Positions 35,710 through 44,958 of a stretch of DNA of 64,000 bases are shown here, piece after piece. The DNA comes from Collinsella sp. Lineage in GTDB: Bacteria; Actinomycetota; Coriobacteriia; Coriobacteriales; Coriobacteriaceae. Location of the stretch: positions 1-64,000 of the forward strand of contig JAGZQO010000002.1 of NCBI GenBank assembly GCA_018382125.1. The letters run 5' to 3'. Numbering within the stretch: position 1 is the stretch's first letter; the number at the start of each line of letters is the position of its first letter. The notes beneath the pieces are model-generated. The model did no database searches and was not told the DNA's origin. It saw only the letters and a list, made by a program, of their open reading frames with translations. The translations under genes were made by a program, and so were the position numbers.

Positions 35710-37311
35710 TCACGCGCCCCCTTTCTGGACGAGCTCATCCAAGAGCTTCTCCGAAAACAGGTTACCGCGACCCAGCTGCCCGTCGGGATCGAGCTGGAGC
35801 TTGAGCCGCGCCGACTCGACCATGGCCTCGTGACCGTACATCGTCTCCAAGAAGCCCGCTTTGATCTTGCCGACGCCGTGCTCGGCAGAGACGGCGCCGC
35901 CCATGGCCGTGACCTCGGAAGCCCACTGGGCAAAGAGTTCTCCGCCACGGCGGTAATCCTGCGCATCGCGCGGCAGAATGTTCACATGCAGATGGTTGTT
36001 ACCGATGTGTCCCCAGGCAGCAGACTCAAGTCCGCTTTCCGCCAGCGTGCGGCGATAGAGGGCGACGACATCGGCCAAGCGTGCATTGGGCACCGACATG
36101 TCCGAGCCCAGCTTGGTGATGGTAGGATCCATGCGGCGACGCTCGTCGATAAGCATGTTGACGCTCTCGGGCACCGCGTGGCGGAAGAACCGCTGGCACT
36201 CGCGATCGACCTCGGTGCGCGCGACCCATGTCGCATCGTCGCTGCCGCCCGCAAGCTCCAGTACCCACCCCAAGTGATACAGCTCCTCAGTCGCCTGAAC
36301 TTCGTCGTCGCAGTCGAGCTCCACGTAGACACAGACCTTGGCCTCTTTGTCGAGCGCCGGCAGCGAGGCGAACGCGGTCGACTGCTCACGCTGACGACGC
36401 AGGATATCCAGGGCGCCCGCATCGAAATATTCGATGGCAGCCGCGTGGGACAGGACGGGACGCACAGAATCGGTGAAGGACACGGCCTTGTCTTCGCTGT
36501 CAAAGAAACAGCTCACACCCCAAACGACCGCAGGCGCCGCCTGCAGGGCAATCTCGAGCTCGGTGATAACGCCGAGCGTGCCGCAAGCACCGATAAAGAG
36601 GTCGATGGCGTCCATTTCGTCCGCAACGAAATAGCCTGAGGCATTTTTTGTCTTGGGCATGGTATAGCCGGGAAGATCGAGCTCGAGCGTACGGCCCGCT
36701 GCCGTCACGAGCGACAGGTGGCGGCCCTGGGCAAAAGCCTCGCCGCGCTGAAGCTCAAGCAAATCGCCATCAGCCAGCGCGACGCGGAGTCCCGTGATAT
36801 GTGGGCGCATGGGGCCGTAGGCGTAGCTGCGAGCACCGGAGGCGTTACATGCCGCCATGCCGCCCAGACAGGCAGATGCCTCGGTGGGATCGGTGGGAAA
36901 AAACTGCTCGGGGGCCTCTTGGAACTCCTCGTAGGCTTCAAGCGATGCCTGGTCCCAACCAGCGGTCGGCAGCACCTTCTTGCTCAGCTGCTTGCGCAGC
37001 TCCGAGAGCACAACGCCCGGCTCCACGCGCAGCAGAAATTGGCCTTGTTCATCGCGGCGAAGGCCCAAATAGCGATTCATACGGGAAGTATTGAGGATAT
37101 GCCCGCCGTGGGGCACGGCGCCGGCGGCAAGGCCGGTTCGGGCGCCCTGAACCGTTACCGGAACACGCTCGGCATGGAGCTTTCCCAAAATGGCACGGAC
37201 CTCGTTTTCCGTTGTCGGAAACGAGATGCTCGAGGCCTCGCCCGATGCGCGAGATTCATCGCGGCCATACTCTTCGAACTCGTCGGTGAAGGGTTTGATG
37301 GTTGCAGACAC
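35710..37311 (-). CDS. FAD-linked oxidase, probable D-lactate dehydrogenase (LctD/GlcD type)
   Basis: This 533-residue flavoprotein has an FAD_binding_4 (PCMH) domain around residues 25-215 with VTVQGARTGLAAGAVPHGG and CLGGMAACNASGARSYAYG, then the FAD-oxidase C-terminal domain with a metal-site His in AWGHIGNNHLHVNILP and SAEHGVGKIK. It probably oxidises D-lactate or another 2-hydroxy acid. With EtfB and ferredoxin-bearing EtfA behind it, the likely role is lactate oxidation driven by electron confurcation, as in the Acetobacterium Lct complex. It is about 65 residues longer than LctD. First gene of the unit. Confidence 0.9.
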   Translation of the reverse strand: MSATIKPFTDEFEEYGRDESRASGEASSISFPTTENEVRAILGKLHAERVPVTVQGARTGLAAGAVPHGGHILNTSRMNRYLGLRRDEQGQFLLRVEPGVVLSELRKQLSKKVLPTAGWDQASLEAYEEFQEAPEQFFPTDPTEASACLGGMAACNASGARSYAYGPMRPHITGLRVALADGDLLELQRGEAFAQGRHLSLVTAAGRTLELDLPGYTMPKTKNASGYFVADEMDAIDLFIGACGTLGVITELEIALQAAPAVVWGVSCFFDSEDKAVSFTDSVRPVLSHAAAIEYFDAGALDILRRQREQSTAFASLPALDKEAKVCVYVELDCDDEVQATEELYHLGWVLELAGGSDDATWVARTEVDRECQRFFRHAVPESVNMLIDERRRMDPTITKLGSDMSVPNARLADVVALYRRTLAESGLESAAWGHIGNNHLHVNILPRDAQDYRRGGELFAQWASEVTAMGGAVSAEHGVGKIKAGFLETMYGHEAMVESARLKLQLDPDGQLGRGNLFSEKLLDELVQKGGA

Positions 37312-37656
37312 GCGAACTCCCCCTTTAGCTAACTACAGTGTTTGCAGGGAGATGTTACCGCATCGTTTCGTCGACGTGTTCGAGACCGTCTCCATAATTG
37401 GCGTTTTTTACGTTCGTGCAATTCGGCGAGCGGCTTGATTTCCTCGGCAGACGATGCTTTTGACACATATGGCCCCGCCGTCGCCGACCGCGCGATTGTC
37501 GCTCGAAAAAAGTTGGAGTATTTTTTGCCGCCTTTTACCTGCGGAGACGCCAATCCGTCAAGCATTTGGTCAGAAATTGGTCAAGTAGCGGCTGATACGG
37601 TCGGCGTCGACAGCCAAAACCGATAGAAGTTTTGGCCCAGAAGCAGGGAGGTTCCC
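37312..37656. other. Intergenic region upstream of the dehydrogenase and surface-protein genes
   Basis: These 345 bases separate two divergent units and probably hold both promoters, but no clear -35/-10 pair stands out. A perfect 8-bp hairpin GCCAAAAC/GTTTTGGC lies at 37613-37636, just before the first rightward gene. No coding sequence is supported. Confidence 0.5.
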
Positions 37657-37953
37657 ATGGCATATTACTGGCCCCAGTACGGCATCGCCATCGAAGTCGA
37701 CGACGATCCCCATCTCCTGCCTTTCGACGAAGAGGCATTCCCCGATACGACGGTCTACCACGTTACCACCGATGTGATCTGCGACCCCGAGTCGTTCTCG
37801 GCGCTCGCCCACCACATCGCGCATATCCACGACATCGAGCTCCCTCCCGACTTCGACGAGCTCGTCTACTCGCGCCGTCTGATGCTTCACATGCTCTTTG
37901 GAGCGGACCCGTCCACCTTTGCGCGCGTCTATACCGCCAAGGATGCCGCATGA
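37657..37953 (+). CDS. Hypothetical protein (98 aa)
   Basis: This is a small acidic, probably soluble protein with no membrane segment or signal. It starts MAYYWPQYGIAIEVDDDPHLLPFD; the IAIEVDDDPH phrase recalls the metal-site strand of small endonuclease-like folds such as DUF559, but the match is too short to assign. GGAGG precedes the ATG and the 3' end overlaps the next gene (ATGA). It is therefore real, and co-translated with the membrane-anchored protein that follows. Confidence 0.7.
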   Translation: MAYYWPQYGIAIEVDDDPHLLPFDEEAFPDTTVYHVTTDVICDPESFSALAHHIAHIHDIELPPDFDELVYSRRLMLHMLFGADPSTFARVYTAKDAA

Positions 37954-38459
37954 GCGCGAAGAAGCCACCCCACTTTGCAGGCCTGGGTCGTCGCAAGAAG
38001 CTCATCGTTGCCTGCTTGGCCATCGTCTGTGCCCTTGTCGCCGTAGGACTATACGTTTGGCAGTCGCAGCCCGTACCCGAGGCGGGCGCTTCGGTTACGA
38101 CGGCCGAGGGCAAAACGCGCCAGGAAATCCAAGATGAGCTCGACGCCATCGTCCGCGACAACATGATGACGATTTCGGTCGCGCCGGTCGCTCAGCTGCA
38201 GGAGGACGGCAAGCTGCGCGTCAACGTGCAAAACGTCCAAGACAATAAATTTCCCCAGCGATTCCGCGTCATCCAAAACGACGAGACCATGTACGAATCC
38301 GGTGTGGTCGAGACCGGCAAGACAATCGAGACGTGCCCCGCCGGCGACATCAAAGAAGGCGAGGCGTACATCGAGATCCAGGCACTCGATGCAAAGACCC
38401 TCGACAGCCACGGCAATCCGACACGTGTCAAGGTACGGGTTGAGCAAACCGAGAACTAG
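37950..38459 (+). CDS. Membrane-anchored extracytoplasmic protein, unknown function
   Basis: This 169-residue protein has a basic N-terminus (MSAKKPPHFAGLGRRKK), one hydrophobic segment at about residues 18-37, then an extracellular part that looks all-beta: SVAPVAQLQEDGKLRVNVQN, RVIQNDETMYESGVVETGKTIETCP. It begins inside the stop of the preceding 98-residue gene. The C-terminal domain has repeated short beta-type phrases, as in Ig-like or carrier domains of surface proteins, but I cannot name a family. First membrane member of a four-gene surface cluster. Confidence 0.75.
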   Translation: MSAKKPPHFAGLGRRKKLIVACLAIVCALVAVGLYVWQSQPVPEAGASVTTAEGKTRQEIQDELDAIVRDNMMTISVAPVAQLQEDGKLRVNVQNVQDNKFPQRFRVIQNDETMYESGVVETGKTIETCPAGDIKEGEAYIEIQALDAKTLDSHGNPTRVKVRVEQTEN

Positions 38460-38548
38460 CCTTCCGGCCGACACGGCACCGCATGCAATTCACCAGCATT
38501 CGTCCAATCATCGCGGGGACGGCCCGCGGCGAATAGAAAGGAACGACC

Positions 38549-39148
38549 ATGGACATCACCAGGAACATGAACGGAGTCAGAGCGCTCGTCGTGGGCACAG
38601 GGCTCGCGCTCGCGCTCGCAATGGGCGCCGCCCCGACGCCAGCTATGGCAGCCGGGCGCGTTGGAACCACGAAGGTAATGGTCAGGACCGAGATCGACAA
38701 CGTTGAGTTCAAAGTTCCGACGGTTATTCCCTTCGTCGCCAAGGCCGACGGCACGCTTCAGGGCCCCTCAGAAGACGCGACCACCATCGACAATCATTCG
38801 GCCTACGGCATCCATGTCACCAACATGAAGATCGACGCCATGAACACCTGGACCATTGCCGCCGACGCCAAGGCCGGAACCGCGCAGAACTCCATCGACT
38901 TTAAGGTCGGCCCCGACGGCGCGCTCCAGAACGCCAGCGCCGCCGCGCAAGGGACGGGCCTCGATCTTTCCAAGAATGCAGCCTTCGACATGGGCTACCA
39001 GGGCATTGCCGGCGGCACGGACAAAATCAAGCTCAAGACAAGCGGAAACGTCGCCCGCGTCACGCGCGACATCTTCCGCGTAACCGGCGAAGGCGATCAG
39101 GTTGCGACGATCACCTGGACGGTCGAGCCCGGTGCGCACACGGCATAA
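38549..39148 (+). CDS. Secreted protein, unknown function
   Basis: This 199-residue protein has a clear signal peptide: a short basic start, the hydrophobic GTGLALALAMGAA and a probable cleavage after AMAA near residue 35. The mature part has the phrases VPTVIPFVAKADGTL and NHSAYGIHVTNMKIDAMNTWTI, then a beta-rich C-terminus ending ATITWTVEPGAHTA. It resembles, by eye, surface proteins of related gut actinobacteria in which a short beta-domain is repeated, but no family can be assigned. AAGGAACG precedes the ATG. Its 3' end overlaps the anchor gene that follows. Confidence 0.75.
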   Translation: MDITRNMNGVRALVVGTGLALALAMGAAPTPAMAAGRVGTTKVMVRTEIDNVEFKVPTVIPFVAKADGTLQGPSEDATTIDNHSAYGIHVTNMKIDAMNTWTIAADAKAGTAQNSIDFKVGPDGALQNASAAAQGTGLDLSKNAAFDMGYQGIAGGTDKIKLKTSGNVARVTRDIFRVTGEGDQVATITWTVEPGAHTA

Positions 39149-39413
39149 GGCCGTCGCCCTGGCCGCCGCCGTCAGCATCCTAGCGTTTGGGCCAGCCATG
39201 GCCTTTGCCCAGCAAGAACAGGCGCAGGCCGCCACGCAAGTGACGGTCGACCTCTCGGAGCTCGACCGCGGCGACCGCGAGGAACCGTTGGCGCAGACAG
39301 GCGACAGACGATGGCTCTTGGCAGCAGGCGCCACAGCAGCAGGCGCGGGCACCGCCGGCCTCGGTCTGCACATCAAACGCAGCCAGAAACAAAACACGGA
39401 CAGGCCACACTAA
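39132..39413 (+). CDS. Small cell-wall-anchored protein with LAxTG sorting signal
   Basis: A GTG start at 39132 gives 93 residues: signal peptide (AVALAAAVSILAFGPAMAFA), a short mature part of about 30 residues, then LAQTG, a hydrophobic alanine/glycine stretch and a basic tail (KRSQKQ). This is a complete sortase signal. LAxTG, not LPxTG, is the motif used by class E sortases of high-GC Gram-positives. The mature peptide is very short, so it may be a wall-bound base or tether and not an adhesin. The start lies within the last codons of the preceding gene and lacks a clear ribosome binding site; an ATG at 39102 is the alternative. Confidence 0.65.
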   Translation: MRTRHKAVALAAAVSILAFGPAMAFAQQEQAQAATQVTVDLSELDRGDREEPLAQTGDRRWLLAAGATAAGAGTAGLGLHIKRSQKQNTDRPH

Positions 39414-39431
39414 ATTAGCTAAGGAGACCCC

Positions 39432-40862
39432 ATGGCATCGAAGAACCTTTTGCCCGTCGTCGCACTCTGCGGCGCGCTCGCAACCGGAACGCCTGTCGCC
39501 GCTTGGGCGACTCCTGTCATGGCAGACTCCTTACCAGTAGCCCTAAGCTCCGCATCAAATCCGTCGAGCGCCATTGCGTGCAAGCGTTTTTCGATCGCAC
39601 AGGCTGCAATCTCAACCTCGGGATGCCTTCGTCGTAATACGGACGGTTCGATAGTCGTGGATATCAATCGTTCGAACAAGGCAAACGGCTCCCAGGCGGG
39701 GTACGCCGTCTGCACGTGGCGCTCGGTTGTGCTCGACGCAGATGGCGATCCATGCAATTTAGAGCTGCGCATCGACATCGCTTCGATCGATGACTCGGCG
39801 AACGGAGCGAAGGTCGCCTTCGACGGTACGTTTTTTGAGAAAGGAGGCGGTATATGTCTGGGCTGCGCCGCCGCGAATGCAGACGATGCGCAGCCCACCC
39901 TCTCATTCACGGCATCGTTGCGGCTGACCAAAGCCGGCACCGATGCCATCGCGGCGGGAGAAGCGTCCCTGCTGTTCTACGCCGTCAGCGCCAAAGACAC
40001 AGACGCTCATTTCGAGAAGCCAGCCGGATCACTCAGCCTTACACGAGGGATAGAGGCAGGCCCTATTGAAATCGATGCCCACGCGCAAAGCAGGCAATGC
40101 ATTCTTGCCGACCCGGCGCTTCTCGAAATGGAGTGGAACGGATCCGGAGCCATCGGAATTCTCCCCTCCGCGCTTGACGCCAAGACGCTCCCCTCAAACG
40201 ACGAGCCCATCAACACAACCATACAAGAGAAGAGCGCGGTCAAAGAAGCAGGTGCGGGCGACACGCCATCGCCGACAAACAGCGTCCCAGCTTCTCTCGA
40301 AGCACCGAATGAGCCCGCTGCCGATCCAAACAATCCCGAGCTCGCGGACAGCCTGGGGCTTGCTGATCCTCAAGAGATCGATGAGGGTAACTGCTGCGTG
40401 CTTGCCGCGCTCGACCACACAGAGGTCATCGACGCTGCGAACATCGAAGTTGCCGCCGCCAATCAGCCCGTCCGCAAGTCGGCTATCATCGCATTTCCTG
40501 AATCCATCGAAGTCGTCTTTTTGCCATCGGGCGAGGTCGTGGCCCCAACACTGCTCACCTTGTTGGGCGCCAAGAATACTCGAAACGAAATTAAAAAGGT
40601 CACAGTTGTCGACCCTGCAACCACCGCCAAGCTGCGTCTATACGCCGTTGCCGCAAACGGAAGCAAGACCCTGGAATTCGATGGCGACACACTTCTAGCC
40701 TGGCGACGTCTGGACATTATGCAAGACGTCTCGTATCAGATCGAACTCGAAGGGTTTGATCGTGCCCGCGATGCCAATATCATCGCCGCGGCTATTGAAT
40801 CCCCGCAGCGGCTTATGACACTGCGCTTTGAATACTATCCCTATGTCCCGACAACCACCTGA
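39432..40862 (+). CDS. Large secreted protein, unknown function
   Basis: This 476-residue protein has a signal peptide (LLPVVALCGALATGTPVAAWA, probable cleavage near residue 31). The mature part begins with a beta-rich domain with several Cys residues, then has an Ala/Pro/Asn/Glu-rich linker at about 255-320, and a C-terminal domain with a terminal beta-type LRFEYYPYVP. It has no sorting signal or membrane anchor of its own. AAGGAG precedes the ATG. It closes the surface cluster and may be held by the LAxTG protein encoded just upstream. Confidence 0.75.
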   Translation: MASKNLLPVVALCGALATGTPVAAWATPVMADSLPVALSSASNPSSAIACKRFSIAQAAISTSGCLRRNTDGSIVVDINRSNKANGSQAGYAVCTWRSVVLDADGDPCNLELRIDIASIDDSANGAKVAFDGTFFEKGGGICLGCAAANADDAQPTLSFTASLRLTKAGTDAIAAGEASLLFYAVSAKDTDAHFEKPAGSLSLTRGIEAGPIEIDAHAQSRQCILADPALLEMEWNGSGAIGILPSALDAKTLPSNDEPINTTIQEKSAVKEAGAGDTPSPTNSVPASLEAPNEPAADPNNPELADSLGLADPQEIDEGNCCVLAALDHTEVIDAANIEVAAANQPVRKSAIIAFPESIEVVFLPSGEVVAPTLLTLLGAKNTRNEIKKVTVVDPATTAKLRLYAVAANGSKTLEFDGDTLLAWRRLDIMQDVSYQIELEGFDRARDANIIAAAIESPQRLMTLRFEYYPYVPTTT

Positions 40863-40980
40863 GGCTTAAATGCTGCGCATCATTCCTAATACCCCTTATA
40901 TAACGTATTAGATGAGTCGCGATGTACCTCGCATTTCGTTCTGCTACGATTGCCACGTTGGCATCAATACAGGAGGGCTC

Positions 40981-41697
40981 ATGCCGGGCTTGGGAACAAT
41001 CATCAACGTTGTGCTTTTAGTTGCGGGCGGTCTTTTAGGATTAGCGGGCGGCCGCTTCATTACACCGCGTATCCAAGACACGCTCATGAAAGCATCGGGG
41101 CTGTGCGTCCTGTTTATCGGCCTGGGCGGCACCATGCAAAAGATGCTCATCATCGATGGAAAGGCGCTAGCGACCACCGGTACCACCATGCTCATCGTCT
41201 CATTTGCGCTCGGTTCGCTCATCGGCGAGGCCGTCAACTTGGAAGCCGCCATCGAGAACCTTGGCGAATGGCTCAAGCGCAAAACCGGCAGCGAGGGCGA
41301 TAACGAGTTCACCAACGCTTTTGTCTCGACTTCACTCACCGTGTGTATCGGCGCCATGGCCATTGTGGGATCGATCCAGGACGGTCTGCTCGGTGACTGG
41401 TCAACGCTTGCCCTGAAAGGCGCATTGGACTGCATCATCGTCTGCACCATGACGGCGTCGCTTGGCCGCGGCTGCATTTTCTCCGCCCTGCCCGTCGCCG
41501 TGTTCCAGGGGACGATCACGTTGTTTGCCGGCGCGCTCTCCCCCATCATGACTACGGCAGCCCTCAACAGCCTTTCGCTCGTAGGCTCCATGCTCATCTT
41601 CTGCGTCGGCGTCAACCTCATCCGTCCTCAGACCTTCCGCACGGCCAATATGCTCCCCTCCGTCGTCATCGCCGTCATCTACGCCCTCCTGTTCTAA
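40981..41697 (+). CDS. DUF554 family membrane protein
   Basis: This 238-residue protein has about seven hydrophobic segments and the DUF554 pattern: GTIINVVLLVAGGLLGLAGG at the start, LCVLFIGLGGTMQKML, and a C-terminal LVGSMLIFCVGVNLI. The family is presumed to be transporters but has no assigned substrate. GGAGG precedes the ATG at 40981; the frame is open to 40912 without further support. It is unrelated to the surface cluster upstream as far as can be seen. Confidence 0.88.
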   Translation: MPGLGTIINVVLLVAGGLLGLAGGRFITPRIQDTLMKASGLCVLFIGLGGTMQKMLIIDGKALATTGTTMLIVSFALGSLIGEAVNLEAAIENLGEWLKRKTGSEGDNEFTNAFVSTSLTVCIGAMAIVGSIQDGLLGDWSTLALKGALDCIIVCTMTASLGRGCIFSALPVAVFQGTITLFAGALSPIMTTAALNSLSLVGSMLIFCVGVNLIRPQTFRTANMLPSVVIAVIYALLF

Positions 41698-41784
41698 ATC
41701 TATCAACGCAGCGGTATCTCGAACACCTGTTTGATGCTGTGCTATGATATGAGGTCACCGTAGCTGCGTTCGAGAGGAGGAGCG

Positions 41785-43545
41785 GTGGCCGACCAGGACA
41801 TCAAGATGCTCATCGAGCGCATTATGGCCGAGGCCCGGACCCATCAGTCCGCCCGCTTCTCAAACGAAGTCTACGCAGACGAGCCGATTCTCAAAACCGG
41901 CCGACAGATGCAAAATTTCCTCCCCGACCAGTACCGCAAGATGCGCGAGATATCACGCTGGCAAGAGGATCCCAAAGGCGGCGCGGGACGTTGGCTATCG
42001 GAGGCGGAGCTCTTTTACCGCCAAGGCCTGCTGATGGCCGACTTCGAGGACGATTGCCCCTACAACGGCACCTTTAAGTCGTACTTTCCCACCTACAATG
42101 CCATGAGCGATCGACAGTTGCGCGGCTACTTTACCTGGCGTGCCCAAGTGCGCCGCGGCAATATCGAGGAGACATCGACCTCGTTTGCTTTTCTTTATCT
42201 TTACGAATTGATCTGCGGCATTGGCGTTGATGACCCGCTCGATGGCTTTAGCAAGATCAAGGCCTTTTGGGATGCCTATCGCGCCTTTGAACCCGGCATC
42301 GATCGGTTCGCACGCGTGTGGCTGCAGGACTACGCCGTATTCCACGGACTCGACCCCAAGCTACTTCTCGACTCTAAAACCGTCGCATTCGACAACGCCC
42401 TCATCGAGCTGCGCCGCGCAGCACGAGACCTTGTACCCGCGCCGGCGCCGTCGGACCTGCCGCCTGCGCGTCGCAAGACCTCCGAGCCCACGCTTCCCCT
42501 TCCGCCCGATGAGGCGCATGAGGAGCGGCTCATGGCTGCCATCGACGCACTCTCGACGTACAACCTGAATAACTCACGGCTCGACCGCAGCCACCACCGC
42601 GATCTGCGCCACGTGGCATGCGCCGTGTATGTCCGTATGGCGCGCTACTATGACACGCACCGAAAGACCGGCATCGTGGCGAGCTTGTTTGGGGAGGAGA
42701 CGGCCATGCCCTACACCATGTTTGCCTCGGCCGTATTCTTTGCGCCCGAGCGCCACGAGGACTGCGAATACCGCCTGGATCCTATCCATATCTACCGTTG
42801 CCAAAACGGCTTTTGGGAATGCATGCGTATCCACGGCAGCAGGCAAAAGAGCAGCAAACTCGGCGAAATGATGCGCGCCTGCGACCAACGCCTACGCCTG
42901 GCGCTGGACCCCGCCCACCCCCTAAAGGAGGAGAAGGTCCCCAAATATCTGACCAAGATCATCGATGACGAGATCGTGGCATGGCTTTCGTGGGATGCCG
43001 CGCACCAGCCCGTCAAGATCGATATCGATTTGAGTCAGCTGGGACACATTCGGAGCGCCGCCGCACAAACGCGTGAGGCGCTTTTGATCGATGAGGAGCG
43101 CGAGGACGATGTGCTCGCAGAGGTCGATACGGTGGACTCCGAGCAGCCGAAAGCCGAGCCCGCAGCAGACGCGTTTGTCGAGCCGGTCACGGCGGCCGCA
43201 GAGCAGGACGAGGCCGACGAGCCAACCATTTCCACCGAACAGTTTGGTGTCGTGGCGCCGCTTCTTGCGCCGACGCCCCCGCTCGCAGCGGCTGCGCCCA
43301 CTGACGCCGCGAGCGAACTCGCACCCGCCGCAACCGCGTATCTGCGCGCACTGCTCGAGCAGAACGCAGCGCAAGCGACATCGGCAGTGGCGCACTCGGG
43401 CCAGAGCGAGGACATGCTCGTCGATAGCATCAACGAGGCGCTCTTTGACCTGGTGGGTGACACCGTAATTGAATTTAGCGCGGCAGGACCGCAAATTATC
43501 GAGGACTACGAAGCAGACGTGAGAGGATACCTAGACTATGAGTGA
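41785..43545 (+). CDS. TerB_N/TerB_C domain protein
   Basis: This 586-residue protein starts at a GTG behind GAGGAGGAGC. Residues about 30-230 are TerB_N-like (RQMQNFLPDQYRKMREISRWQ, FKSYFPTYNAMSDRQLRGYFTWRAQVRRG, YLYELICGIGVDDP). After a helical middle part, residues about 410-586 match TerB_C: IDIDLSQLGHIRSAAAQTREALL and, after an Ala/Pro linker, MLVDSINEALFDLVGDTVIEF and IIEDYEADV. TerB-type proteins belong to tellurite/stress-response networks that have been predicted to work with DNA-processing enzymes. It overlaps the ATPase gene by 8 bases and heads the three-gene cassette. No direct role in tellurite resistance is implied. Confidence 0.85.
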   Translation: MADQDIKMLIERIMAEARTHQSARFSNEVYADEPILKTGRQMQNFLPDQYRKMREISRWQEDPKGGAGRWLSEAELFYRQGLLMADFEDDCPYNGTFKSYFPTYNAMSDRQLRGYFTWRAQVRRGNIEETSTSFAFLYLYELICGIGVDDPLDGFSKIKAFWDAYRAFEPGIDRFARVWLQDYAVFHGLDPKLLLDSKTVAFDNALIELRRAARDLVPAPAPSDLPPARRKTSEPTLPLPPDEAHEERLMAAIDALSTYNLNNSRLDRSHHRDLRHVACAVYVRMARYYDTHRKTGIVASLFGEETAMPYTMFASAVFFAPERHEDCEYRLDPIHIYRCQNGFWECMRIHGSRQKSSKLGEMMRACDQRLRLALDPAHPLKEEKVPKYLTKIIDDEIVAWLSWDAAHQPVKIDIDLSQLGHIRSAAAQTREALLIDEEREDDVLAEVDTVDSEQPKAEPAADAFVEPVTAAAEQDEADEPTISTEQFGVVAPLLAPTPPLAAAAPTDAASELAPAATAYLRALLEQNAAQATSAVAHSGQSEDMLVDSINEALFDLVGDTVIEFSAAGPQIIEDYEADVRGYLDYE

Positions 43546-44842
43546 TACCGCATCCGCAGCACCCCGCGTGCCCAAGCGCGTCGCCGCCGTCATTCTCAAC
43601 TCGCTCAAGGGCGGCGTGGTCCCGCGCATCGGCCTTCCCTACATCACCGTAGGGCGCGAGGTCGAAATCCGCGCCCTGCTCACCGACCTGAGTCTCATCG
43701 CCGACGGCGGCGCGAGCTTCCGCTTTCTGGTCGGTCGCTACGGAGCCGGCAAGAGCTTTTTGCTCCAGACCATCCGCACGCACGCCATGGGCGAGGGATT
43801 CGTCGTCGCCGATGCCGACCTGTCACCCGAGCGCCGCCTACAGGGCGGCCAGGGGCAGGGCCTTGCCACCTACCGCGAGCTCATCCGCAATATATCGACC
43901 AAGACGCGCCCCGAGGGCGGTGCGCTCAACCTAATCCTCGATCGCTGGGTCGCCTCGTGTGCCGATGCCGATGAGTCTGCCGTCAATGCCCAACTGGCCC
44001 CGCTCGAGGAAATGGTCCACGGCTTCGACTTCTCCCGTATGCTCCGCCGCTACCGCGCGGCCGTATCCGAGGGCGACGAAGAAGCTATGAGCCGCGCGAC
44101 CAAATGGATTCGCGGCGAGTACCGCACCAAGAGTGAGGCACGCGCCGAGCTGGGCTCCTCGACCATCATCAGCGATGACGACTGGTACGACTACGTCAAG
44201 CTCATTGCGCGCTTTTTGGTCTGCAGCGGCTACAAGGGCATGCTGGTGCTCATCGACGAGCTCGTGAATCTGTATAAGATTCCCAACGCTATCACGCGCC
44301 AGTACAACTACGAGAAAATCCTGACCATGTACAACGACACGCTCCAGGGCAAGGCACAGTACCTGGGCATGATCATGGGCGGCACGCCAACCTCCATCGA
44401 AGACCGCCGCCGCGGCGTGTTCTCCTACGAAGCTCTGCGCAGCCGACTCGCTCAGGGTCGTTTTGCGCGAGATGATCTCAAAGACATGCTCGCGCCCATC
44501 ATCCGCCTGCAGCCGCTCACCTACGAGGAGCTGCTGGTGCTCATCGAAAAGCTCATGCAGATCCATGCCGGCTACTTTGGCTGGACGCCCACGCTTACCG
44601 AGAACGACTTGGTGGACTTTCTCAAGATTGAGTTTGGCCGCGTGGGGGCCGACACGCATCTGACGCCCCGCGAGGTCATCCGCGACTTTATCGAGCTGCT
44701 CGACATCCTGTGTCAGAACCCCGATGCCAACGTGGCCGAGTTACTGCAAAGCGTCGGTGGCGACGCGCTGGCGCCGGCAGCCGCAACAGACGACACCGGC
44801 ACCGCAGACGACGACCGCAACTTCGCCGAATTCACCATCTAA
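43538..44842 (+). CDS. BrxD-like ATP-binding protein (DUF2791)
   Basis: This 434-residue P-loop ATPase has Walker A GRYGAGKS (66-73) and Walker B MLVLIDE with Asp240/Glu241. The context VGREVEIRALLTDL before the P-loop and the later sensor-like GTPTSIEDRRRGVFSYEALRSRL are typical of the DUF2791 group (PF10923), which includes BrxD of BREX phage-defence systems. It probably works as an oligomeric motor or loader for the helicase encoded next. Translation is coupled to the TerB-domain gene. None of the BREX core genes (pglX methyltransferase, pglZ, brxA/B, brxL) is in the window. Confidence 0.88.
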   Translation: MSDTASAAPRVPKRVAAVILNSLKGGVVPRIGLPYITVGREVEIRALLTDLSLIADGGASFRFLVGRYGAGKSFLLQTIRTHAMGEGFVVADADLSPERRLQGGQGQGLATYRELIRNISTKTRPEGGALNLILDRWVASCADADESAVNAQLAPLEEMVHGFDFSRMLRRYRAAVSEGDEEAMSRATKWIRGEYRTKSEARAELGSSTIISDDDWYDYVKLIARFLVCSGYKGMLVLIDELVNLYKIPNAITRQYNYEKILTMYNDTLQGKAQYLGMIMGGTPTSIEDRRRGVFSYEALRSRLAQGRFARDDLKDMLAPIIRLQPLTYEELLVLIEKLMQIHAGYFGWTPTLTENDLVDFLKIEFGRVGADTHLTPREVIRDFIELLDILCQNPDANVAELLQSVGGDALAPAAATDDTGTADDDRNFAEFTI

Positions 44843-44877
44843 CCTGCCAAAAAGGGACAGGTTTATTTTGGCAGGTT
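44841..44877. repeat. Inverted repeat between the ATPase and helicase genes
   Basis: Perfect 12-bp arms AACCTGCCAAAA/TTTTGGCAGGTT start on the stop codon of the ATPase gene and enclose a 13-base loop with GGGACAGG. A short U-run follows. It could attenuate read-through into the helicase gene and is related by its GGGAC core to other repeats here. Confidence 0.7.
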
Positions 44878-44958
44878 TTATCTGGGCAAACGCCGATGTT
44901 GCAAGATATCGAGCCGTTGCCCGTTGCGTTGATCGGCCCGTTGATGAGAGGAGGTCCC

